64,000 bases of DNA from Desulfobacteraceae bacterium (GTDB lineage: Bacteria > Desulfobacterota > Desulfobacteria > Desulfobacterales > Desulfobacteraceae): the NCBI GenBank assembly GCA_016743945.1, contig JADGFI010000005.1, forward strand, positions 248,001 through 312,000. Direction: 5' to 3'. Both the position numbers and the translations under genes were made by a program. Within the stretch, counting starts at the first letter, position 1. Every line of letters begins with the position of its first letter. The notes under the pieces were generated by a model that made no database searches, had not been told where the DNA came from, and saw only the letters and a program-made list of their open reading frames with translations. This document shows positions 16,977-24,578 of this stretch, piece after piece.

Positions 16977-17576
16977 CTATAAAAAGCGTTTTAGATAAAT
17001 GCCCGTGGCAGCGATCCGATACTTTAGGTTATTGGCTCTTTTGGTTAAAAAACCCGCCATGTAAAGGCCGGGGATGGAGACCATGAGCCCAGTTTGCGTG
17101 GAGATCAGGGCCACGGAAATACCCCCTGCCATGGCGTTGGCATTGCCGGTGCCAAAATGGGTAATGACATCAAAGGTCTCCATCATCCCCATGACCGTGC
17201 CCAAAAGCCCCAAAAGGGGGGCAACCCCGGCCAGGATACCGATAACACCAAGATAGGTGTCAACAGATGCCACAAGTCTTACCACAATCTCATCCAGGAT
17301 AAATTCATCCAGATGGGGATCATGGCTTCTGGTCAAAATCAATTGCCTTACCAGCAGCGAAGTTATGCCCTTGTATCGGTCATGGGGCATCTGGTTGGTT
17401 TTTACCAGTTCTCCTGCTTTTTTTCGGGGTATGTTCTTAACATAAAGCCTGCGCATGAAAAGAGCCCGGTTAATGATCAAAACCCACATACAAAGGGATA
17501 TGATCAGGAGGGGGACCATGACGATCCCGCCCGATTGGATATAGTTTTCCATGGAAAATAAGAGCCCTTTGACCAT
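16977..17576 (-). CDS. exbB: ExbB/TolQ proton channel subunit
   Basis: A 199-residue protein with three membrane segments and the MotA/TolQ/ExbB motif GVAPLLGLLGTVMGMMETF near residue 118. A second conserved block, AGGISVALISTQTGLMVSIP, lies near residue 150. It is a short ExbB without an N-terminal periplasmic domain. It follows a long TtpC-like ExbB by 4 bases and precedes exbD, the order seen in TonB2-type systems. An alternative start at the Met nine codons in is possible. Confidence 0.92.
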   Translation of the reverse strand: MVKGLLFSMENYIQSGGIVMVPLLIISLCMWVLIINRALFMRRLYVKNIPRKKAGELVKTNQMPHDRYKGITSLLVRQLILTRSHDPHLDEFILDEIVVRLVASVDTYLGVIGILAGVAPLLGLLGTVMGMMETFDVITHFGTGNANAMAGGISVALISTQTGLMVSIPGLYMAGFLTKRANNLKYRIAATGIYLKRFL

Positions 17577-17580
17577 GATT

Positions 17581-19101
17581 TTATTGCCTGGAACCCTTCC
17601 GGTTCATGAACACCAGGTTGACAAAGGCCACGGATTTTTCCTCCATTTTGGATATCTGGGTTTCAACTCTGCGGCTTAAAAAGGTATGGGCCATCATGAT
17701 GGGGATGGCCACGGACAGGCCCAGCATGGTGGTGACCAGGGCTTCTGAAATCCCGCCGGACATCATGCGGGGGTCTCCTGTGCCATAATAGGTGATCACA
17801 TGAAAGGTGTTGATCATTCCGGTGACGGTTCCCAAAAGACCCAGCAACGGGGCGATGGCCGCCAGCATCCCCAGGGTGGATAAAAAGCGTTCAATCCTAG
17901 GAATCTCACCCAGGATTGCTTCCTGGAGGGCATTCTCCATGTCCTGCCGGGTCTGGTCCTTAAAGGCCAGGGCGGTCAGCAGTACCTTGGGAATGAGTTT
18001 TTTACGGCCCGATTCCAGAAATGTCCGGCAGCCTTCCCAGTCATCGGCCATGATTCGTTCTTTGAGCGTTTTCATCAAGTTTTCCGCATTGGTTTGTCTG
18101 CGGGTAAAAAAGATAATTCTTTCAATGAGAAGACATCCTGCCAGCACCAAAATGATCAGTATGGGCCAGACAATGGCCCCGCCCTTGGGAACTTGCTCGG
18201 CCAGGTTCAGCTGATGGGCCAGCTGCCGGATGGCGCCGCCCTTTGAGATGTCCATATAGACATCATCGCTTTGGCCCTGGATATAGGCGGCAATCTTGCG
18301 AGTAATCCTTGGTGATGGAAGTTTGGAAAGGGCAAAATATTGCTGGCTAGTGTCGGAATACAAGAGGAACCCCAACTCTTTGCCCAGTTGATAAATCCCG
18401 GTAAAATTACCCAGGATCAAAAGGGTTGCTTCCTGTTCTTTTCCTTTTCGGTCGATGATCTGTCCGGAGGTCAGGGTCACCTGGCCGGATAGATTTATTT
18501 CGTTAAACAGGTGGTCTGTCATCATTTTCAGGTCATCCATGGAGGGAAATTTTCTCTGATTTGATTTTCCTTGATCTGATTTTTCCCGGCCCAGGAGGGG
18601 ATCTAAAAATGCATGGCGCCCCGGGGCAAGCCCCGATTGAAGGCTTTGGAGCAAAAGAGCCTTCAGATCCTTGGCATTGCTCCTGACAAATCCTGCAAAC
18701 TCCTGGTTCTCGGTCTGGGTCTTTTCAAGATCCTGGTTGAGCCGGCCTTCCTCCTCCTTCAGATTTTTGATACGGGTACTGATTTTTTTGTTTTGGGCTT
18801 TCATGGTTTGAATATTTGTTTTAAAATCTGCAATGGCTTTTTTGAGGGCCTGGCGATCATTTTTAAGTATAAGGGACTGGGTCTTGGCCTCTTTCAGGGC
18901 TTCTTGTTTTTCCGCAATGGCTTTTTGGATCAATAGGCTGCGTTGCTGGGCAAAGGCCTTATGATCCGATCGCATATCAGATCTTGTGTCCGATTTAATG
19001 TCTGGTTTAATGCCCGGGTTGGGTGTGTCTGCCTGGGCAGCTACGGGTAGAGTTACCAGAAAAACCATATACATACCGATTAAAAGCGAGGAATTTCTCA
19101 T
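17581..19101 (-). CDS. ttpC: TtpC-like long ExbB with periplasmic coiled-coil domain
   Basis: A 506-residue protein. It has a signal peptide (about residues 1-24, ending AAQA) and a Lys/Glu-rich coiled coil (about residues 45-140). A mixed periplasmic domain ends near a membrane helix at IVWPILIILVLAGCLLIE, and a C-terminal MotA/TolQ/ExbB domain carries AIAPLLGLLGTVTGMINTF. This is the architecture of TtpC, the extra component of Vibrio-type TonB2 systems. The open frame extends 42 codons upstream, but the ATG at 19101 forms an ATGA with the DUF3450 stop and starts a proper signal peptide, so it is preferred. Confidence 0.88.
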   Translation of the reverse strand: MRNSSLLIGMYMVFLVTLPVAAQADTPNPGIKPDIKSDTRSDMRSDHKAFAQQRSLLIQKAIAEKQEALKEAKTQSLILKNDRQALKKAIADFKTNIQTMKAQNKKISTRIKNLKEEEGRLNQDLEKTQTENQEFAGFVRSNAKDLKALLLQSLQSGLAPGRHAFLDPLLGREKSDQGKSNQRKFPSMDDLKMMTDHLFNEINLSGQVTLTSGQIIDRKGKEQEATLLILGNFTGIYQLGKELGFLLYSDTSQQYFALSKLPSPRITRKIAAYIQGQSDDVYMDISKGGAIRQLAHQLNLAEQVPKGGAIVWPILIILVLAGCLLIERIIFFTRRQTNAENLMKTLKERIMADDWEGCRTFLESGRKKLIPKVLLTALAFKDQTRQDMENALQEAILGEIPRIERFLSTLGMLAAIAPLLGLLGTVTGMINTFHVITYYGTGDPRMMSGGISEALVTTMLGLSVAIPIMMAHTFLSRRVETQISKMEEKSVAFVNLVFMNRKGSRQ

Positions 19102-19904
19102 TGATCCCCTCCTTGCAGGGCCAGATGTCCGATGGGGAGGGACAAAAGTTCCACGGGTTTTCTCTTGGTGCCGATTTCCACTGCCGAGCGGATGGCGGGA
19201 AGATACGCGTCGGCAAGGGGCTGCCATGTGGATTGGGCCACATTAAAGCGGGCGCAGGATTGCTGGTCCAGGGATAAAAAGAAGAGGGAGACCCGACCCA
19301 GGCGGAAAATACTGCCTGTGGTTGCTTTGCCTCCCATCATCACCTTTTTCTGGTATACTTCAATGGTTGTGCCATATTCGGCTTCAACAAACAGGGCTTC
19401 CATCACCCGTCTGTATTTTTCAGATAGGGATACCCCGGGGTCCTTGATCTCCTTTTCAAGGGATCTCATCCGCAGGGTCCGCTCTCGTTTTAAAAAAGGG
19501 GTATCCGCTGCCACAAGGCTGGACAGTCTGTCATACACCGCCTGTACAAAGGGGAATAATTCTTTTTGAATTCTCAATGAGGCCTGTTTTTGTTGAATAA
19601 GGGCCAGGTTTCGGGCTTTTTGTCCTTGCTTCGCTGCGGTCATCTCCCTATTTTCCAAAACCAGTGTTTCATACTCTTGTTCAAGCTGTTCGTACAAGAG
19701 GACTAGGTCTGATCGTTCCTGCTCCCATTGGTCCTTTTGTTCCTGGCTTTCCTGGCGGATGGTAACCGACTGTTCAACGGGCAGGATCAGTTTATCTGTA
19801 ATGTCGGTCTGGCCGAGTGCGGGCGAGGCCAAGGCAATAAGGGCCAATCCCCACAAAAAAAAATTTGCCCGGATAACCCTTGTCGGCTTTTTTGAAAATT
19901 TCAT
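19098..19904 (-). CDS. Exported DUF3450 coiled-coil protein
   Basis: A 268-residue protein with a signal peptide (ending SPALG near residue 31). A long coiled coil covers residues about 40-115, and the C-terminal half has GTTIEVYQKKV and GSIFRLGRVSLFFLSLD, which I recognise as DUF3450. In TonB2-type operons a DUF3450 protein is commonly encoded directly before ttpC, as here. It is presumably a periplasmic partner of the coiled coil of the long ExbB. It overlaps ttpC by an ATGA and starts 17 bases after the receptor gene. Confidence 0.85.
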   Translation of the reverse strand: MKFSKKPTRVIRANFFLWGLALIALASPALGQTDITDKLILPVEQSVTIRQESQEQKDQWEQERSDLVLLYEQLEQEYETLVLENREMTAAKQGQKARNLALIQQKQASLRIQKELFPFVQAVYDRLSSLVAADTPFLKRERTLRMRSLEKEIKDPGVSLSEKYRRVMEALFVEAEYGTTIEVYQKKVMMGGKATTGSIFRLGRVSLFFLSLDQQSCARFNVAQSTWQPLADAYLPAIRSAVEIGTKRKPVELLSLPIGHLALQGGDQ

Positions 19905-19920
19905 GGCAATCCAATTATTT

Positions 19921-21882
19921 TTAAAAGTTTATATTCATCCCTGCCAATACCTTAAATCCGTCATCGGGATACCCGTAGTGTGACGAATAATTGGTATCAA
20001 ACAGATTGTGAAAATGGACAAAGAACTCGGCCTTTTTTTGCACCAGGAGGACGGGATGAACAATTTTTGCGTCTGTGGTGATGTAGGCTTTTATTCGTTC
20101 TGATTCAGTGTTCAAGTTGTCTGTGTATTGCTCGGTGTATCCCCGGCCTGTCAGTTCAAGCCTTGTCCCGGTTTTAAATTTTGTTTTCAGGATCAGCTTC
20201 AGGGTATGCTCCGGGGCATAGCTCAATTTTTTGTCATTGTCCCTGTTTTTTGTGTCCTGCCATATATAGTTCAGATCCAGATCCATTGTCCGGGTAATAA
20301 AAAACTTGAGGCTTGCTTCCAGCCCCTGTTTGTATGCCTGGCTGATATTTTCCGGGCGGCTGATCAGATCTTTACCCCTGTTGTATTTAATCAGATCCCG
20401 GGTATCGGTTCGGAACAAAGACAGGTCCAGCTGGGTTTTGTTGTCAAAGGTGTGGATAATCCCCAGGGTCAGGGAAAGAATTTTTTCTTTTTTCAGGTCC
20501 GGGTTTCCCCTGACCTGATCCATGGAGCCGTGACTTGGCTGGTACAACTGTCCAAAAGAGGGAATGTTTTCAGAATAACCAACATTGCCTTTCATAATAG
20601 TCTGTTCGTTCATCTCATAGCTCAGCCCGGCATTGCTCCCTAAGGAAAAATGAAAATCACTGGTATAGTCGGATCGTAAGCCTGTGGTAAAGATAAAGGG
20701 GGCAGATCTGAGGGTATAGACCCCGTTGATGGATGCCAGGTCTCTTTCATGCTCTCCTGTAAGGGTATGGTCCACACGGCTGTGTTCCAGAAGGGTGCCG
20801 AAACGAAACTCTTTATCCTCTCCCGCATTGGTATGGAAAAAATTGGTGCCAAATCCTGTGGTTATGGCATCCAGTTCCGACCGGTCCCCATTGTTTGCCG
20901 TGTCATCCAGGTGTTTGATATCCAGGTAAGCATTGACATTATAATCCAAGTCACCGGAATCCAAATCTTCAAGGGCCATCCCGTCAACTTTGAAATCCAG
21001 ACTTGCTTTTTCATAGCGCTGGCTGGCATTGGGGGTGGGGTTATAGGTGGGGCCTGCCACACCATGATCTGATACAAAGGTGCTGGCGTTGACCTGGTAG
21101 TTGAACGGGTCGACATTTTTTCCATAATGAAGGTTTAAACTACCCTGGTCTTTTTGGCTGTTCGCCCGCTTTCCATCACGATGGCCATAACTGCCTGACA
21201 GCAGATAATCGCTGTCATCTGCATCCACTTTAAGGGTACCGCTGGCATTGGCCTGGCCATAGGACCCGCCTGAAAGGCGGACCCGGCCCTTTTGGACGGC
21301 TTTTTTTTCGGTCTCTTCCGATTGAATCTGACCCGGCTCAATCGGGCCTGGTTTTATTTTACCCGATGATATCTCGCCTGATTTGGTTTCAATATAGATG
21401 GCACCGGCGCTGCTGCCCGGACCCAGCCAGACAGGGACAGGGGGTTTAAATACCGTAATTTTTTTGACAATATCAATGGAAATGCTGCCCAGGTCAGTCC
21501 CACCATACTGCTGGGTACTCAAGGGCCTACCATTCACAAGAATCAGGACGGATCCGGAACCGCCGCCCCCCCGGATGGAAATTCGGGTGCTCTGACCATT
21601 GGATCCGTATTTCACATCCACCCCGGCCATGGTGCTGATGGCCTCGGTCACCTGGAGAAAATTTCTCTTCTCGATTTCCCGGGCTTCCATGCTCACCACC
21701 TGGGCGGGATTTTTTTGTGTATAATCATCCACTTTCCCGGTCACCACAATCGTTTCCAGCTCAAAGGGTTTCTTTACTTTCTTCTGGGCGCTGGATGTCA
21801 GGGGAAAAGCCATGCAGAGCAATACCATGGCCATGATTCCCATGGTATTTTTGATGATGGATCTTGAGTATTTATTCACCAT
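19921..21882 (-). CDS. TonB-dependent receptor of the corrinoid operon
   Basis: A receptor of about 653 residues. It has an N-terminal signal region, a TonB box in FELETIVVTGKV, and a plug with QSTRISIRGGGG, SGSVLILVNGRPLS and GPGSSAGAIYIET. The barrel ends GMNINF with terminal Phe. The plug-barrel linker carries a repetitive Pro/Gly/Glu/Lys stretch (SGKIKPGPIEPGQIQSEE), which is odd for BtuB-like receptors and may be an exposed periplasmic segment. The ATG at 21882 overlaps btuD by 11 bases; an upstream ATG at 21900 is less likely. Its place between the ABC importer and the TonB motor genes marks it as the outer-membrane corrinoid gate. Confidence 0.87.
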   Translation of the reverse strand: MVNKYSRSIIKNTMGIMAMVLLCMAFPLTSSAQKKVKKPFELETIVVTGKVDDYTQKNPAQVVSMEAREIEKRNFLQVTEAISTMAGVDVKYGSNGQSTRISIRGGGGSGSVLILVNGRPLSTQQYGGTDLGSISIDIVKKITVFKPPVPVWLGPGSSAGAIYIETKSGEISSGKIKPGPIEPGQIQSEETEKKAVQKGRVRLSGGSYGQANASGTLKVDADDSDYLLSGSYGHRDGKRANSQKDQGSLNLHYGKNVDPFNYQVNASTFVSDHGVAGPTYNPTPNASQRYEKASLDFKVDGMALEDLDSGDLDYNVNAYLDIKHLDDTANNGDRSELDAITTGFGTNFFHTNAGEDKEFRFGTLLEHSRVDHTLTGEHERDLASINGVYTLRSAPFIFTTGLRSDYTSDFHFSLGSNAGLSYEMNEQTIMKGNVGYSENIPSFGQLYQPSHGSMDQVRGNPDLKKEKILSLTLGIIHTFDNKTQLDLSLFRTDTRDLIKYNRGKDLISRPENISQAYKQGLEASLKFFITRTMDLDLNYIWQDTKNRDNDKKLSYAPEHTLKLILKTKFKTGTRLELTGRGYTEQYTDNLNTESERIKAYITTDAKIVHPVLLVQKKAEFFVHFHNLFDTNYSSHYGYPDDGFKVLAGMNINF

Positions 21883-22702
21883 TAATTTTATCCGCCCCAT
21901 GGGGGTTGACTAAAAACACCCAGGGTTTGCTGGATATGGGATTGGGTCTCACCTCAACCCTTGTTTGATACACCGCCTGGATGGATGCCTGGGTTAGAAC
22001 TTCTTTTGGAGTGCCGGCCTTGTATATTTGACCGTTTTTTTTGTCCAGCAGCACCAACCGGTCGGAATACTCGGCAGCCAGATTCAGGTCGTGGAGCACC
22101 ATGAGAACGGTCAGGGACAATTGGGCTTTCAGGGTGTTGACAAGATTGAGCACCCGCACCTGGTGGGTAATATCCAGGTGGGCCGTGGGTTCGTCCAGGA
22201 CCAGCAGGGCCGGTTCCTGGGTTAATGCCCTTGCAATGGCTGCCAGCTGCCGTTCGCCTCCGCTGATTTCATTTATTTTGGCATCGGAAAGGCCTGCAAT
22301 CCCGGTGAGTTCCATGTAGCGTTGGGCAATGGCCAGATCTTTTTTGCTTTCAAAAAACTGGTATCGTTCAAAAAAAGGCAGTCTGCCCAACAGGACATAA
22401 TCTTTAACGGTCATGGCCGCAGGATCTATGGTTTGCATCACCACGGCCAGGTGACGGGCAAGGGCCTTGTTGGCGAGGGTTTTGACCTCCTGACCCTGGA
22501 TATGGATGGTGCCGGTTTCAGGCACAACGCTCCTTAAAATTGTTTTGATCAGGGTGGTTTTCCCGCAGCCGTTGGGCCCGATGATGGAAACAAATTCCCC
22601 CGGGGCAACGCAAAAATTGATATCCTTGAGGATGATTTCCTGCTTGTACCGAAAGCTTAAGTTTCTGACCTCCAGCACTTTTTTTGCCAATATTTTTTTC
22701 AA
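21872..22702 (-). CDS. btuD: BtuD-type ABC transporter ATPase, TTG start
   Basis: A FecE/BtuD-family ATPase of about 276 residues. It has Walker A GPNGCGKTTLIK, a Q-loop in VVMQTID, signature EISGGERQLAAIARAL, Walker B LLVLDEPTAHLD and switch His in VLHDLNLAAEY. The open frame reaches back to 22819 but would overlap btuC by 120 bases. The TTG at 22702 overlaps the btuC stop as TTGA and gives a normal N-terminus (KKILAKKVLEVRNLSF), so it is chosen. It powers cytoplasmic import of the corrinoid delivered by BtuF. Confidence 0.9.
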   Translation of the reverse strand: MKKILAKKVLEVRNLSFRYKQEIILKDINFCVAPGEFVSIIGPNGCGKTTLIKTILRSVVPETGTIHIQGQEVKTLANKALARHLAVVMQTIDPAAMTVKDYVLLGRLPFFERYQFFESKKDLAIAQRYMELTGIAGLSDAKINEISGGERQLAAIARALTQEPALLVLDEPTAHLDITHQVRVLNLVNTLKAQLSLTVLMVLHDLNLAAEYSDRLVLLDKKNGQIYKAGTPKEVLTQASIQAVYQTRVEVRPNPISSKPWVFLVNPHGADKINGE

Positions 22703-23706
22703 AGGGTCACCTGTTTTCTTGATAGGGCCCAGATAAACATGACACCGCCGATGATCCCGGTGATCACTCCCACGGGAAGCTCTAAGGGCGCAATAATCAT
22801 CCGGGCGATCACATCGCACAGGGTGAGAAAGGCTGCCCCTGAAAGAAAGGAGGCCGCAAGAAGAATTCTATGGTCCGGGCCTGTGAGCATCCGGACAAAA
22901 TGGGGTACAATGAGCCCCACAAACATGATGATACCGGCTACGGCCACGCTTAGGCCCGTTAAAAAGGAGGCCGTGATAAAAAGGATTTTTTTGGTTCGGG
23001 GGGTGTTGATTCCCAAATTGGCCGCTTCCTCATCCCCCAAAGCCAGGGCATTGAGATCCATGCAAAAAAAATAGGAGACGAACAGGCCAATAATGGATCC
23101 GGCAACCGAAATTTTGATCAGGGTGGTATCGGGTTCATCCAGGGATCCCATGATCCAGAGAACAATACTCTGGAGGTCATCGGTTCTGGACAGGGCCATG
23201 AGCAGCATAACCAAAGAGGAGGCCACATAGGAGATCATCACGCCGGTCAAAAGCATCCGGTTGGACCGGACATTCTGGTGGTCCCGGTTCAGGTTGTAAA
23301 CCAAAAAAATTACCAGGCTGGCCCCGATAAACCCGGACAACGGATAGGCAATGATACCGATGACGGCGTAAAACTGGCACAGGATATTGACACAGACCCC
23401 CAGGGATGCCCCACCGGAAATGCCCAGGGTGTAGGGCTCCACCAGAGGATTTCTGAACATGCCCTGGAGAAGGGTTCCGGCAAGGCTTAACGCGCCGCCG
23501 ATGGACATTCCCAATAAAATCCTGGGCAGCCGGATTCCCATGAGGATATTGTATTCTGCCGTGTCCTTTCCCCCCAGCAGGATGTCGGGAATTTCGTTTA
23601 TGGGAATACCGGCACTGCCCGTGCACAGGGCAAGAAGTCCCACGGCCGCCACAAGGACTGAAAGTCCCAAAAGGATCAGCCCCCATTCTTTTACCCGCCG
23701 GTTCAT
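22699..23706 (-). CDS. btuC: BtuC-type ABC transporter permease
   Basis: A 335-residue FecCD/BtuC permease with about ten membrane segments. It has the conserved RLPRILLGMSIGGALSLAG block near residue 60, NPLVEPYTLGISGGASLG near residue 90, and the coupling-helix region ALGDEEAANLGIN near residue 225. It forms the channel for corrinoid import with BtuD. ATGA overlap with the btuF stop and TTGA overlap with btuD show tight coupling. Confidence 0.92.
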   Translation of the reverse strand: MNRRVKEWGLILLGLSVLVAAVGLLALCTGSAGIPINEIPDILLGGKDTAEYNILMGIRLPRILLGMSIGGALSLAGTLLQGMFRNPLVEPYTLGISGGASLGVCVNILCQFYAVIGIIAYPLSGFIGASLVIFLVYNLNRDHQNVRSNRMLLTGVMISYVASSLVMLLMALSRTDDLQSIVLWIMGSLDEPDTTLIKISVAGSIIGLFVSYFFCMDLNALALGDEEAANLGINTPRTKKILFITASFLTGLSVAVAGIIMFVGLIVPHFVRMLTGPDHRILLAASFLSGAAFLTLCDVIARMIIAPLELPVGVITGIIGGVMFIWALSRKQVTL

Positions 23707-24578
23707 CGGACCCCCGGATGAAGCAGGGGCAAAACGATCCCTATCCCCTCAACAAAGGTATCAGGGGTGGGACTGCAGATCATTTCAGGGTCCAGCACAT
23801 GAACCCGGTTGTTTTTCACCGCATCAATGCTCTTAAATCCCATCCAGCGTTCCCGTTCAAGTTGTCCGGCGCGTTTGGAGGTTCCCATGGTGGCAATGAG
23901 AATAACGTCAGGATTTTCCCGGATCACCTTTTCCCTGCTGTAAATGCCGGAAGATTCATTCTCCGCTATGTTGATCCCCCCGCCATAACGGATATATTCA
24001 TTGATAAACATCTCTCGGTTGGCAGAATGGAGGGGTTTAAGCCCGATTTGTAAAAAAACCTTGGGTTTTACAAGATCCCGTGTTTGTTCAAGAATTTGGT
24101 TGGCCTGTTTTTGGGCTTTGTCCACAATTATCCGGGCAGCCGGTTCTTGTCCCAGGGTTTTTCCGATCATGAGGGTCATTTCGCACATCTGCTCAAAGGT
24201 TTTTGGATTTTGGGCTCGAAGGATGGAGATGGATTGCCCTTCTAAAATTTTGAGTTGTTTTTCCCGGGACAGGGCACTGGCAATAACCAGATCCGGCTGC
24301 AAACGGATAATTTTTTCAACATTCATCTGGGTGACCGATCCGATTTTTTCTTTGAATTGTGCCGCTTTCGGGGTATTGCAATAGGTGGTATCGGCAATCA
24401 GCTTTCCTTCGGCCCCCACAAGATAGATGGTCTCGGTGATAATGGGGGAAAGGGAGATCACCCGCTGGAAAGCAGGTGCTGCCAAAACCGGCCGAGCCGC
24501 CCCCGCCAAAACGCTTGCAACAAGCCAAAAAAGCATCATTCTATTCATGGGCCAGATAGTCCTATACCAGTTGGTCAT
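23703..24578 (-). CDS. btuF: BtuF-like periplasmic corrinoid-binding protein
   Basis: A 291-residue class III binding protein with a signal peptide (ending PVLAA near residue 34). It has the helical-backbone fold signatures RVISLSPIITETIYLVGAEG and KIIRLQPDLVIASA, and a C-terminal WMGFKSIDAVKNNRVHVLDP. It captures corrinoid and docks on BtuC. It is the second BtuF-type domain in the operon, the first being fused to CbiZ upstream. The ATG forms an ATGA overlap with the stop of the fusion gene. Confidence 0.88.
   Translation of the reverse strand: MTNWYRTIWPMNRMMLFWLVASVLAGAARPVLAAPAFQRVISLSPIITETIYLVGAEGKLIADTTYCNTPKAAQFKEKIGSVTQMNVEKIIRLQPDLVIASALSREKQLKILEGQSISILRAQNPKTFEQMCEMTLMIGKTLGQEPAARIIVDKAQKQANQILEQTRDLVKPKVFLQIGLKPLHSANREMFINEYIRYGGGINIAENESSGIYSREKVIRENPDVILIATMGTSKRAGQLERERWMGFKSIDAVKNNRVHVLDPEMICSPTPDTFVEGIGIVLPLLHPGVR

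Noticed and set aside
17581..19227. Longer version of the TtpC-like protein starting at 19227
   Set aside because: The extra 42 residues overlap DUF3450 and precede the real signal peptide at 19101.
21872..22819. BtuD with a 39-residue N-terminal extension
   Set aside because: The extension overlaps btuC out of frame; the TTGA junction at 22702 gives the normal N-terminus.
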